64,000 nt of DNA from Palsa-295 sp963785585 (GTDB lineage: Bacteria; Acidobacteriota; Terriglobia; Acidiferrales; UBA7541), in contig CAWAVW010000004.1 in NCBI GenBank assembly GCA_963785585.1, positions 2,666,001-2,730,000 of the forward strand, in the 5' to 3' direction. The notes beneath the pieces were generated by a model. The model had not been told where the DNA came from. It did no database searches and was given only the letters and a program-made list of their open reading frames with translations. A program made the translations under genes and the position numbers. Of the stretch, positions 8,975 to 17,578 are shown one piece after another. How positions within the stretch are numbered: the first letter of the stretch is position 1; the number at the start of each line of letters is the position of its first letter.

Positions 8975-9529
8975 TCACATACGCGGCAGTACGATGCCGT
9001 GCTGCGACTGATACTTCCCCTTCTTGTCCTTGTACGAAATTTCGCACATCTCGTCGGATTCCAGGAAAATCACCTGGCACAATCCTTCGTTCGCGTAGAT
9101 TTTTGCGGGCAACGGAGTCGTGTTGCTGATTTCCAGCGTCACGAAGCCTTCCCACTCGGGCTCAAACGGCGTCACGTTCACGATGATTCCGCAGCGCGCA
9201 TACGTGGACTTGCCCACGCAAATCGTCAGGCACTCGCGCGGAATACGGAAATATTCCACCGAGCGCGCCAGTGCAAATGAATTCGGCGGCACGATGCAGA
9301 CGTCGCCTTTGAATTCGACGAACGACTTCGAATCGAAATGCTTCGGATCCACGATCGACGAGTTCACGTTGGTGAAAATCTTGAACTCGTCCGCCACGCG
9401 CATGTCGTAGCCGTAGGATGAAACTCCATAGCTGATCACGCCGTCCCGCACCTGGCGGTCGGCGAACGGCTCGATCATTTTGTGCTCGATCGCCATTTTA
9501 CGAATCCACTTATCGGACTTTACGGACAT
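8975..9529 (-). CDS. dcd: dCTP deaminase
   Basis: Deaminates dCTP to dUTP, supplying dUMP for thymidylate synthesis. The 184-aa product fits the family length (about 180-190). Diagnostic stretches are SYGVSSYGYDMRV near the N-terminus, FALARSVEYFRIPRECL, and the trimer active-site region GKSTYARCGIIVNVTPFEPEWEG. The ATG at 9529 is chosen, preceded by GGAGGGG; an upstream in-frame extension to 9598 (MATKRAAK) would add 23 atypical residues. It is divergent from the HU gene. Confidence 0.95.
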   Translation of the reverse strand: MSVKSDKWIRKMAIEHKMIEPFADRQVRDGVISYGVSSYGYDMRVADEFKIFTNVNSSIVDPKHFDSKSFVEFKGDVCIVPPNSFALARSVEYFRIPRECLTICVGKSTYARCGIIVNVTPFEPEWEGFVTLEISNTTPLPAKIYANEGLCQVIFLESDEMCEISYKDKKGKYQSQHGIVLPRM

Positions 9530-9650
9530 CGACCCCTCCGGAAGTTCGCGCCTGCTGGAAACCAGGAATTCGAACTTTGCCGCGCGTTTGGTTGCCACGG
9601 CGTACTTTAGCGATAATTAGAACGCGGCAGTGTATTACACGCCGCACGGC

Positions 9651-9679
9651 TTGACAACCTGCAAACCCCTGTCTAGCAT
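9651..9679 (+). promoter_or_regulatory. Promoter of the HU/IHF-type gene
   Basis: TTGACA (9651-9656), a 17-base spacer, and TAGCAT (9674-9679). The GTG start lies 27 bases downstream with a good ribosome site. An 11-base perfect palindrome, GTGTATTACAC (9630-9640), sits 10 bases upstream of the -35 element. Confidence 0.8.
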
Positions 9680-9706
9680 AGGTTTCCGGTCAAGCGGGAG
9701 GTCAGT

Positions 9707-10000
9707 GTGATTAAGCTCGATATCGTCAACGCAATCGTTCAGAAAACGAACATCACCCGCACGAAAGCCGAGCAGGCCGTCGAGACGGTCTTTGAAGCCA
9801 TGAAGAACGCTCTCGGCCGCGGCGACCGCATCGAACTGCGCCGATTCGGCGTCTTCAACGTGAAGCCTCGCAAAACCGGCATTGGACGTAACCCCCGCAC
9901 TGGACAGCAGGTCAGCATTCCTCCCGGCAAAGCCGTCCGTTTCAAGCCCGGCAAGGAATTGCAAGCTTTGCCCTCGCCCGGCGCCGGAGCGAAATCATAG
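9707..10000 (+). CDS. HU/IHF-family nucleoid DNA-binding protein
   Basis: A 97-aa histone-like protein that bends DNA as a dimer. It has the conserved helical N-terminus (TKAEQAVETVFEAMKNAL), the LRRFGVFNV strand and the arm tip IGRNPRTGQQVSIPPGKAV with the intercalating Pro. The C-terminus has a short Pro/Ala tail (SPGAGAKS) beyond the usual end. It starts at GTG 9707 after GGGAGG at 9696-9701. I cannot tell HU from IHF subunits by sequence alone; the RNPRTG arm is common to both. Confidence 0.93.
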   Translation: MIKLDIVNAIVQKTNITRTKAEQAVETVFEAMKNALGRGDRIELRRFGVFNVKPRKTGIGRNPRTGQQVSIPPGKAVRFKPGKELQALPSPGAGAKS

Positions 10001-10067
10001 GTTCGCCGTATTTGACCGAGCTTCCGCTACCTGCAATCGCGGTCGCCCGGCCACGCATCTAAGCCCC

Positions 10068-11066
10068 ATGGGATTCAGTGACGCTAACGAAATCGGTTCG
10101 GGTCGTATCCCTGTCGAAGTCCTCGACGTAAATTTTCAACCGATCAAAGAGTTTCCACCTGCGCGCGCCCGTCGACCGATCCCCTGGCTCCCCGTTTTGC
10201 TCTTTGTTCTCACCCTGCTTTCGACTTTGGCGGTTGGTTCTGAATTCGCAAGTTCTTATGCGCAGAATGCCGAACCTTTCAATGGCGAAGACAATCCGTT
10301 TTCCATCATGCTTCATCCTTTAACGCATCCGAAGCTGTTGCTTCTTGGCGTCCCTTTTTCGCTTACGTTGCTCGCGATTTTGATGGCACACGAGATGGGC
10401 CATTTCTTCGCGTGCAAATACTACGGCATCGAAGTCAGTTACCCCTATTTCCTGCCCGCGCCGTCGCTTTTCGGAACTTTTGGCGCATTCATTCGGATTC
10501 GCTCCCCGATCACAACGCGGCGCGCACTATTCGACATTGGAATCGCCGGCCCGATTGCCGGATTCGTACTCGCCGTTCCGGCCGTAGCTTACGCAATTGC
10601 CGTTTCGAAAATCGTTCCGAACGCACAAACCGATGCCTCCATGATTTTCGGCAACCCGCCGATCATGCGCGCATTCATCGCGCTCTTTCACCCAGGGGCC
10701 GACCCGTCCACGCTGCTTCTATCTCCCGTCGGCCGCGCGGCATGGTTCGGATTGTTCGCCACCGCGCTCAACCTGATCCCCGCGTGGCAACTGGACGGCG
10801 GGCACCTCGTTTACAGCCTGACGGCAGACAAACACCAGCGAATTTCCATTCTCGTGTCTTTGATTCTGACTGCGATGGGAATTTACTACTGGCACGTCTG
10901 GGTTTTCTGGGGATTTGCGATGTTGGTGCTGTCTCTTCGATTCAAACATCCGCCTGTGTTTGACCGCTGGCAACCGCTGAATGCGGCTCGAAAATTGTGG
11001 GCGATCGGTGCTCTGTTGATCTTTGCGGCCTGCTTCACACTCTGGCCGGTGATCGTGTCGCAGTAA
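10068..11066 (+). CDS. Site-2-protease-like M50 membrane metallopeptidase
   Basis: A 332-aa integral membrane zinc peptidase of the M50/S2P clan. The zinc motif HEMGH lies in a membrane segment (LLAILMAHEMGHFFACKYYG), and the second metal motif appears later as LIPAWQLDGGH, the equivalent of NPDG. About seven hydrophobic segments are visible. The Pro-rich FLPAPSLFGTFGAFIRIRSP stretch is typical of the plant EGY / bacterial DUF-type branch rather than RseP; there is no PDZ domain. The start at 10068 (MGFSDANE) is preferred because the upstream extension overlaps the HU gene and is low-complexity. The substrate is unknown. Confidence 0.85.
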   Translation: MGFSDANEIGSGRIPVEVLDVNFQPIKEFPPARARRPIPWLPVLLFVLTLLSTLAVGSEFASSYAQNAEPFNGEDNPFSIMLHPLTHPKLLLLGVPFSLTLLAILMAHEMGHFFACKYYGIEVSYPYFLPAPSLFGTFGAFIRIRSPITTRRALFDIGIAGPIAGFVLAVPAVAYAIAVSKIVPNAQTDASMIFGNPPIMRAFIALFHPGADPSTLLLSPVGRAAWFGLFATALNLIPAWQLDGGHLVYSLTADKHQRISILVSLILTAMGIYYWHVWVFWGFAMLVLSLRFKHPPVFDRWQPLNAARKLWAIGALLIFAACFTLWPVIVSQ

Positions 11067-11104
11067 ATCGCGTTCTGGCTGCTTGCGGCACCTGACCGGA
11101 AGTT

Positions 11105-13549
11105 TTACGTCAAACTCGTCGGATCTACATCCACAATCACGGCTGTCTCCGGAATTTCTTTTTTGGCGCAGAAATCGAGCGCGCCGCTCAATGCCTGTGA
11201 CAACGCCGAGCGCTGCGGCGATTTGAGCAGAAACTGAAACCGGTATTCCTTCCGCAATCGGGCGAGCGGTGCGGCTGCCGGGCCTAGCACCTTCACTCCG
11301 CGGTTCTCAAAAGGCGCAAAATAATCGGCCAGCGCGCGGGCCCATTGAATCGCATTTTCGATTTTCTTGTCGCGGATCAGCACGCTGGCGAGCGCCGTGA
11401 ACGGCGGGTAGTGCAGCATCTTGCGGAAATGGGCTTCCTTCTCGTAAAAAGGCTCATACTCCTGTTTCGCCGCATGTTGAATCGCGTAGTGCTCGGGGTA
11501 ATGCGTCTCCACCAACACTTCACCGGCGAGCTCACCGCGGCCCGCGCGCCCGGCGACCTGCGTCAATAATTGGAACGTCTTTTCGGCCGCGCGAAAATCC
11601 GGTCGGCCCAGCGCCAAATCGGCAGCCACAACGCCCACGAGTGTGACTCGCTGAAAGTCATGGCCCTTCGCTACCATTTGCGTTCCCACCAGCACGTCAG
11701 AATCGCCCGCCGCAAATGCGCCCAGCACCTTCTGGTATTCGGTCTTGGTTCGTACCGTGTCGCGGTCCAGCCGAGCAATCCGCGCGCTTGCAAATTGCTC
11801 GCGCAGATATTCCTCCACGCGCTCGGAGCCATCTCCGACGAAATACATGTACTCACCCCGGCATTTCGGGCATTGCTTCGGCGGACGAACCGTATAGCCG
11901 CAGTAATGGCACTCAAGGCATTGGCGGTCCTTGTGATACGTAAGCGCGATGCTGCAATTCTCGCACTGGACGAATGCACCGCAGCTTCTGCACAGGCTTG
12001 ACCACGAATATCCCCGCCGGTTGATCAGCACCATCGCTTGCGTTTTTTCTTCCAGTCGCAGCGCGATGGCCGAACGCAAGGATTCAGACACCGGCGCGGC
12101 TTTGTGAGCACGCCGGAATTCCTCGCGCAGATCCACCACGCGCACGTCCGCCAGCGGGCGGTTCGCCACGCGCGATTTTAATTCCAGCAACTTATACTTT
12201 CCGGCGCGCGCATTGTGATAGGTCTCGAGCGACGGAGTCGCCGAACCCAGCAGCACCACGGCGCCTTCCAGGTGCGCCCGGTAAACCGCTGTGTCGCGCC
12301 CGTTATAGCGCGGCGTTTCCTCCTGCTTGTAGCTGCTCTCTTGCTCTTCGTCGACGATAATCAAGCCAAGATTTTTCAGCGGAGCGAACACGGCGGATCG
12401 TGTGCCAACCACAACGCTCGCTTCGCCCCGCCGCACTCGCCACCATTCACGCGCGCGCTCTACGTCCGGCAAGCCGCTGTGCAGAACTGCAACTTTGTCG
12501 CCGAATTTTGCGCGTACCAGTCGCCCGACCCAGAGCGTAAGCGCGATCTCGGGCACCAGGATGATCGCCGTCTTGCCTCTCGACAGCGCCGCCTCTACCG
12601 CGCCTAAATACACTTCGGTCTTGCCGCTACCCGTTACGCCGTGAAGGAGCGCCGCTTCGAACTTCCCGGCCACAATCCAGCGCCAGATTTCGGCGAGCGC
12701 ATGTTTTTGCTCATCGTTTAAAACGTTCGCGGGTGGAATGAAATCCGTGTCCCACGTGTCTTCTTCGGTGGTGATCGCTTCTTCCCAGGTGCGCACCTGG
12801 CCCGCTTTTTCCATGCGCGCCAGAGCCGAAGGCTTTGCGCCCGACTGCTCCACGAGCAATTTCCATGGCAAGGGGCCCCGTGTCGCCGTCAGAATTTCGC
12901 GCACTCGCGTTTCGATCTCGTTTGTGGGCTCCGTCGTTGCGGCATCGTTCCACGCTACGATTTTCTGCGTGCGTGTTTTCCGCGTCTTCAGGACTTCGCG
13001 TGCCGCCAGGATGCCGCGCCGAACAAACTGCTCGGCCGCGATTTCGCCCTCCGGCAACCGACGCACTCGGGAGGATGCCACGACGCGCTCGCCATCATCC
13101 GATTTCTGGAACGCTCGCAAAAACGCCAACTCGACCTTCTCGACATCAGTGTTTTCTTCATTTCCGATCAGTGCCAGCAGGTAGGCGCGACCGGTCTCGG
13201 TGATCCAGTACTCGCGATCGTGCCGCAGCTGAGTTTCCGGTGGAAGCATCGCGCGAAGGGTCTCGCCGATGGGCGCCACATAATAGCGGCTCATCCACTG
13301 CCCGAGCTCCAGCAGCATACCCGGTAGGGCCGGAACCGCGTCCAACACTCCCGCGATCTCACGGATTCGTTTTACGTCCGGCGCAACGTCGGAGGTCGCG
13401 ACTCCCACGCCAACTACCGGCTTATTGCGAAACGGAACCAGAAGGCGCCGTCCGATGAGCTCCTGACCGCTAAGCGCATCGGGCACGGCGTACGTAAACG
13501 TCGAGCGCAGCGGCACAGCGAGAGCGACGTCGCAGTATTTTCTTTTCAT
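11105..13549 (-). CDS. priA: Primosomal replication-restart helicase PriA
   Basis: A superfamily-2 3'-5' helicase that reloads the replisome at stalled forks. At 814 aa it is slightly above the E. coli length. Order: N-terminal 3'-DNA-binding domain (DVALAVPLRSTFTYAVPDAL), Walker A GVTGSGKTEVYL, DEEQESS Walker B box, then the zinc-binding insertion with paired cysteines (CRSCGAFVQCENCSIAL, then CLECHYCGY and CPKC), followed by the helicase C lobe with GTQMVAKGHDF and QVAGRAGRG. It is the last gene of the long minus-strand run that begins with the lpt genes. Confidence 0.96.
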   Translation of the reverse strand: MKRKYCDVALAVPLRSTFTYAVPDALSGQELIGRRLLVPFRNKPVVGVGVATSDVAPDVKRIREIAGVLDAVPALPGMLLELGQWMSRYYVAPIGETLRAMLPPETQLRHDREYWITETGRAYLLALIGNEENTDVEKVELAFLRAFQKSDDGERVVASSRVRRLPEGEIAAEQFVRRGILAAREVLKTRKTRTQKIVAWNDAATTEPTNEIETRVREILTATRGPLPWKLLVEQSGAKPSALARMEKAGQVRTWEEAITTEEDTWDTDFIPPANVLNDEQKHALAEIWRWIVAGKFEAALLHGVTGSGKTEVYLGAVEAALSRGKTAIILVPEIALTLWVGRLVRAKFGDKVAVLHSGLPDVERAREWWRVRRGEASVVVGTRSAVFAPLKNLGLIIVDEEQESSYKQEETPRYNGRDTAVYRAHLEGAVVLLGSATPSLETYHNARAGKYKLLELKSRVANRPLADVRVVDLREEFRRAHKAAPVSESLRSAIALRLEEKTQAMVLINRRGYSWSSLCRSCGAFVQCENCSIALTYHKDRQCLECHYCGYTVRPPKQCPKCRGEYMYFVGDGSERVEEYLREQFASARIARLDRDTVRTKTEYQKVLGAFAAGDSDVLVGTQMVAKGHDFQRVTLVGVVAADLALGRPDFRAAEKTFQLLTQVAGRAGRGELAGEVLVETHYPEHYAIQHAAKQEYEPFYEKEAHFRKMLHYPPFTALASVLIRDKKIENAIQWARALADYFAPFENRGVKVLGPAAAPLARLRKEYRFQFLLKSPQRSALSQALSGALDFCAKKEIPETAVIVDVDPTSLT

Positions 13550-13637
13550 CGGAGACGACTAGTGTAACAGCGGTGGCGCAGTGACTTAAGCGAGGACGCC
13601 TGGGACAGATATGCCTGGACGGCGAAGAGTGACCAAG

Positions 13638-14480
13638 CTATTTCTTTCTCGGCTTCAGACCTAACACGGCCATCACTTTCTGCAGGTCCTTCCAGACTTC
13701 GCCCTTGGCGCTCGGATTTCTCAGCAGGTAGGCTGGATGATACGTCGCGATCAATTTCGCGCCGCGAAACTCAAACCATTCCCCCCGGAACTTCGAAATG
13801 CCTTGCGTCGTCTGCAGCAGTGTTTGCGCCGAACAGCTTCCCAGGCAACAAATCACCTTCGGGCGAATCACGTCGAGCTGCCGCATCAAAAAGGGCGAGC
13901 AGGTCGCGATTTCGTCCTTCTCCGGCAAGCGATTCTCGGGCGGGCGGCATTTCACCACGTTCGCGATATAAACATCTTCGCGCCGCAACGACATCGCTTC
14001 AATCATTTGCGTCAGCAATTTTCCAGCGCGGCCAACGAAAGGTTCGCCTTGCATGTCTTCGTCGCGCCCGGGTCCTTCACCGACGAAAACCAGGTCTGCC
14101 TTCGGATTCCCTACCCCGAAAACAATCTTATTCCGCCCCTTGTGCAGCTTGCATCGCGTGCAGTCGCCAATGAATTCACGAATCGCGGCCAGTGTGTCGC
14201 CTTCCACGCGGTCCATGCCTTCAAATAAATTCGAGCCGCCGATCACCGGAAATGCCGGCGCCGCGATCGCTTCGCTCTTCTTCACTGGGGCCATTTCGAC
14301 GGATTCCTGTGCGGGAGAATCTTCGATGTGTGCCGGCGAAACTTGTACGGCTGGAACTGACTCATGCATTCCGTCACCGGTGGTGCGGTCGCGGTAAAAC
14401 GGACCCAGCCCCAGATCGTCGCCGTAACGCAGCCACTCCGCGACCTGCGCTTCCACACGGGCACGCTTCGACGGATCCAT
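13638..14480 (-). CDS. Family-4 uracil-DNA glycosylase (Fe-S type)
   Basis: Removes uracil from DNA. The 280-aa product has an extra low-conservation N-terminal domain of about 85 residues, then the type-4 UDG core: CTRCKLHKGR (two cluster cysteines), the active-site motif VFVGEGPGRDED, VVKCRPPENR (third Cys), SPFLMRQLDVIRPKVI and the HPAYLLRN motif. The cysteines fit the 4Fe-4S cluster of thermophile-type UDGs. The ATG at 14480 is preceded by GGAGGAAG. Lying between coaBC (21 bases) and priA (88 bases), it is probably in one operon with them. Confidence 0.92.
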   Translation of the reverse strand: MDPSKRARVEAQVAEWLRYGDDLGLGPFYRDRTTGDGMHESVPAVQVSPAHIEDSPAQESVEMAPVKKSEAIAAPAFPVIGGSNLFEGMDRVEGDTLAAIREFIGDCTRCKLHKGRNKIVFGVGNPKADLVFVGEGPGRDEDMQGEPFVGRAGKLLTQMIEAMSLRREDVYIANVVKCRPPENRLPEKDEIATCSPFLMRQLDVIRPKVICCLGSCSAQTLLQTTQGISKFRGEWFEFRGAKLIATYHPAYLLRNPSAKGEVWKDLQKVMAVLGLKPRKK

Positions 14481-14501
14481 GCGCTTCCTCCGCCTGAGAA
14501 T

Positions 14502-15707
14502 CTACTTGGATTGTTTCTGAATTTCCAGCACGTGATCGAAGATTCGGTTTGCTACGTCGAACTTGCTCAACTTCGGCAGTGAAAACTCGCGGCCATCCCG
14601 CCGATATAAAGTGACGATATTCGTGTCGGTATCGAAGCCCGCGCCTTCCTGCGTTACGTCGTTGGCTACGATCATGTCCGCCGATTTGCGGGCCAGTTTC
14701 CCGCGCGCATGTTCGGCTACCGAATCGGTCTCTGCGGCAAATCCCACCAAAATGCGCGATCCCTTTTCGCGGCCAAGCTCGGCAAGGATGTCGGTCGTGG
14801 GTTCCAGTTCAAGCGTGTACGCACCCTCGCGCTTAATCTTGTGTTTCTGGGGAGTCGCAGGCCGGTAGTCCGATACCGCCGCCGCCATGATCACCATGCT
14901 CGCTTCTCGTGCACGGTCGCGCACCACGTCATGCATCTGGGTTGTGCTCCGTACCGGAACCCAATCCACGCCATCCGGCACTTTCAGATCGCACGGTCCG
15001 CTCACCAGGATCACCCGCGCCCCTCGGCGCTGTGCGGCCTCTGCCAGGGCATAACCCATTTTCCCCGACGACCGATTGGTGAGAAATCGCACCGGATCGA
15101 TGTCTTCACAGGTCGGTCCGGCCGTTACCAAAACAGTCTGGCCGTCGAGGTCGTGTCGCAAGCCCAGCACTTCGCAAACTTTTTTCGCGATCGATTCGGT
15201 GGACGCCAGCCGGCCCGCACCCGTCATTCCACAGGCCAGATAACCGTCGTCCGGGTCAACCACGTGCACGCCGCGGCTACGCAACACCGAAAGGTTTGCC
15301 TGGGTCGCCGGATGCTCCCACATGTTCACGTTCATCGCGGGAGCGACGACAACTGGTGCTTTCGTCGCGAGGTACAACGTGCCGAGGAAATCCTCGGCAA
15401 TCCCGTGCGCAAATTTTCCAAGGATGTCAGCCGTTGCGGGAGCCACAACCAAAAGGTCAATGCGTTGAGCGACGGCAATGTGTTCGATCGCGCTTTCGAC
15501 ATTGGCAGGAGCGGAGCCCGCCGTGGAAAACAAATCGGTGATTACTTTTTGCCCGGTGAGTGCCGCAAAGGTGAGAGGAGTGATGAATTCCTGGGCGCCG
15601 CGCGTCATGACCACTTGCACGCCCAGCTTTTCCTGCTGCAGCCGGCGAACCAACTCCGCGGCCTTATACGCCGCGACTCCCCCGGTAACGCCCAGCGCAA
15701 TTCGCAT
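14502..15707 (-). CDS. coaBC: Bifunctional PPC decarboxylase / PPC synthetase
   Basis: Carries out two steps of coenzyme A synthesis: joining cysteine to 4'-phosphopantothenate, then decarboxylating the product. At 401 aa it is a normal CoaBC. The N-terminal flavoprotein half has GVTGGVAAYKAAELVRRLQ, the active-site His in AIEHIAVAQ, PATADI, PAMNVNMWEHP and the substrate-flap Cys in GYLACGMTGAGR. The C-terminal synthetase half has TAGPTCEDIDPVRFLTNRSS and the KIKRE region. It sits 18 bases after rpoZ, a common pairing. Confidence 0.96.
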   Translation of the reverse strand: MRIALGVTGGVAAYKAAELVRRLQQEKLGVQVVMTRGAQEFITPLTFAALTGQKVITDLFSTAGSAPANVESAIEHIAVAQRIDLLVVAPATADILGKFAHGIAEDFLGTLYLATKAPVVVAPAMNVNMWEHPATQANLSVLRSRGVHVVDPDDGYLACGMTGAGRLASTESIAKKVCEVLGLRHDLDGQTVLVTAGPTCEDIDPVRFLTNRSSGKMGYALAEAAQRRGARVILVSGPCDLKVPDGVDWVPVRSTTQMHDVVRDRAREASMVIMAAAVSDYRPATPQKHKIKREGAYTLELEPTTDILAELGREKGSRILVGFAAETDSVAEHARGKLARKSADMIVANDVTQEGAGFDTDTNIVTLYRRDGREFSLPKLSKFDVANRIFDHVLEIQKQSK

Positions 15708-15725
15708 ACGGTGGCTCGCGGTCGC

Positions 15726-15956
15726 CTACTTCCGCTTCTTTTCTTCCTTGTCGATTTCGAGGGAGTCCGCGTTCAGGTGCGGCGCATCGTACTCCAGCAG
15801 TCCCCGGTTCAACTCTTCTTCCGCGATCCGCGTGGTCTTGCGGGACTTCGGGTTATCGACCATCGGGCGGCCGCCGATCAGCAATTGGCGCGCGCGGCGC
15901 GCTACGACCACTACATACGCAAACTGGCTTTCGGGTGCATCTTTAAGAACGGCCAT
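15726..15956 (-). CDS. rpoZ: RNA polymerase omega subunit
   Basis: A 76-aa small subunit of RNA polymerase that helps beta' fold. The family pattern is AYVVVVARRARQLLIGGRP followed by KTTRIAEEEL. The C-terminus is a charged Lys/Glu tail. Position is a strong support: six bases after gmk and 18 before coaBC, the classical gmk-rpoZ-coaBC order. Confidence 0.9.
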   Translation of the reverse strand: MAVLKDAPESQFAYVVVVARRARQLLIGGRPMVDNPKSRKTTRIAEEELNRGLLEYDAPHLNADSLEIDKEEKKRK

Positions 15957-15962
15957 GGAAGA

Positions 15963-16583
15963 TCAGCCTCCAAAGGACTTCAAGATTTCGCGAATTCGTT
16001 CTTCGTTCCTGGCAATTCTGCAACGGGAACCCAGCGCCACCGCTTGAATCTGCTGTCCGGCCCGTTCCAGATCGTCGTTAATAACCGCAAAATCGTAACT
16101 GCTGTAGCTGAGCATTTCTTCCCGCGCGCGATCCAGGCGCCGGTGAATTTCGTCTTCCGAATCCTGCCCCCGCGCCCGGATTCTTTTTTCCAAATCCTGC
16201 CGCGACGGAGGCAACACAAAAATCGCGACCGACCCCGGCAATTTACGCCGCACCTGCAACGCGCCTTGCACGTCAATTTCTAAAACCAGATCAAAACCTT
16301 TTTGCTTTGCTTCGTCGAGCCAACGTTTCGGCGTTCCATACCAATTCTTGCCGAATACCTGGGCGTATTCCAAGAATTCGCCCCGGGCCACCATCTGCTC
16401 GAATTCCGGCTCGGAAATGAAATTGTACCACTCCCCGTTGGTTTCCGTAGCACGCGGGGCCCGTGTTGTGTACGACACAGACCACTGAATGCCGGGAAGC
16501 TCCAAGAGCTTTTTGACCAGCGTCGATTTGCCCGAGCCCGAAGGCCCGGACACGATCAAAACCAGAGGTTCGGCCTGCTTCAT
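15963..16583 (-). CDS. gmk: Guanylate kinase
   Basis: Phosphorylates GMP to GDP with ATP. The 206-aa product has the P-loop VSGPSGSGKSTLVKKL, the GMP-binding region SYTTRAPRATETNGEWYNF and VLEIDVQGALQVRRKLPGS. Its ATG overlaps the last four bases of yicC (ATGA), implying coupled translation. The last residues differ from E. coli, but all family landmarks are present. Confidence 0.96.
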   Translation of the reverse strand: MKQAEPLVLIVSGPSGSGKSTLVKKLLELPGIQWSVSYTTRAPRATETNGEWYNFISEPEFEQMVARGEFLEYAQVFGKNWYGTPKRWLDEAKQKGFDLVLEIDVQGALQVRRKLPGSVAIFVLPPSRQDLEKRIRARGQDSEDEIHRRLDRAREEMLSYSSYDFAVINDDLERAGQQIQAVALGSRCRIARNEERIREILKSFGG

Positions 16584-17545
16584 TCGATGTTCTGCACTTG
16601 TTCGCGCAATTTTTCGATCTCGGATTTTATTTCCAGGCCATCCTGCGTGATCTGAATTCCTTCCGCATCGGTGCCCGGCGATTTCGATAGCAGCGTGTTT
16701 GCTTCGCGCTGCATTTCCTGCAACAGGAAATCGAGCTTCTTCCCCGCGTCCGGAGCGCCGGAAAGCAGAGCCTCGAATTGTTGCACATGGCTGCCCAACC
16801 GCGCCAATTCCTCGGTTACATCGCTGCGTTCCGCGGCCAGCGCCGCTTCGTGAGCGAGCCGAACCGGGTCGATTTGCGATTCGCCCAGCAATTCCTGCAA
16901 GCGCTTAGAAAGCCTCTGCGCGAAGGCCGGTCGCGCTTGCTCCGCCAGCACAGACACGCGACTCGCCAGCTCGTTGATTTTTGTCAGACGGGCCGACATT
17001 TCAATCCGCAGGTGATTTCCCTCGACTTCGCGCATTCTCGCCAATTTTTCCAGAGCTTCGCCCAGGCAAGCCATCACCGCGCCCTCGAGTTCCGCGAACT
17101 GATCTTCGTGCGCGCGCGTTGCCGCGCCGATCACGCCGGGCAGTCGGAAAATCGCTGCGATATCGGGCTCGGTGCGAATTTCGAATTTCTTGCGCAGCGA
17201 GTTCACGGCTTGCAAGTACGCTGCCGCGACCTCTTCATTTACGCCAACCGCTGCCGGACCACCAACCTCGTAGTGCACCGTCACATCTAAATGGCCGCGC
17301 CGCACGCGCTCCCGAAGGGTCTGCCGGATTTTCGGCTCGAGCGATTCAAAGCCTTCGGGGATCCGAAATTGCAAATCCAGGAACCGGTGGTTGACGCTGC
17401 GTAGCGTTACGCGAAGGCTCCAGCCCTTCGCTTCGACGCGCGCCTGCGCGTAACCGGTCATGGATCGCAACGAATGGGTTGTGCCCTTCTGCGCTTCGGG
17501 GGCGTGTGGAGCGGCGATCGCCGGTTTTGGGGTCGCAGTCGTCAT
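16580..17545 (-). CDS. yicC: YicC family protein
   Basis: YicC/YloC-type protein, reported as an endoribonuclease in E. coli and near-universally found beside gmk. The YicC N-terminal signature RSMTGYAQARVEAKGWSLRV is followed by LRSVNHRFLDLQFRIPE, and the DUF1732 C-terminus ends in ANTLLSKSPGTDAEGIQ and a helical tail. The 321-aa reading carries about 27 extra residues before RSMTGYA (Ala/Pro-rich); the start at 17545 has AAGGAA too close to be ideal, so a later start such as 17461 is possible. It overlaps gmk by four bases. Confidence 0.92.
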   Translation of the reverse strand: MTTATPKPAIAAPHAPEAQKGTTHSLRSMTGYAQARVEAKGWSLRVTLRSVNHRFLDLQFRIPEGFESLEPKIRQTLRERVRRGHLDVTVHYEVGGPAAVGVNEEVAAAYLQAVNSLRKKFEIRTEPDIAAIFRLPGVIGAATRAHEDQFAELEGAVMACLGEALEKLARMREVEGNHLRIEMSARLTKINELASRVSVLAEQARPAFAQRLSKRLQELLGESQIDPVRLAHEAALAAERSDVTEELARLGSHVQQFEALLSGAPDAGKKLDFLLQEMQREANTLLSKSPGTDAEGIQITQDGLEIKSEIEKLREQVQNIE

Positions 17546-17578
17546 TTCCTTAGGTGATTACGAAATTCGAACTTCACG

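Noticed and set aside
14709..16283. A 524-residue plus-strand frame across coaBC, rpoZ and gmk
   Set aside because: It runs antisense across three firmly identified genes, including their junctions, and its composition (His/Arg/Phe-rich) is typical of shadows.
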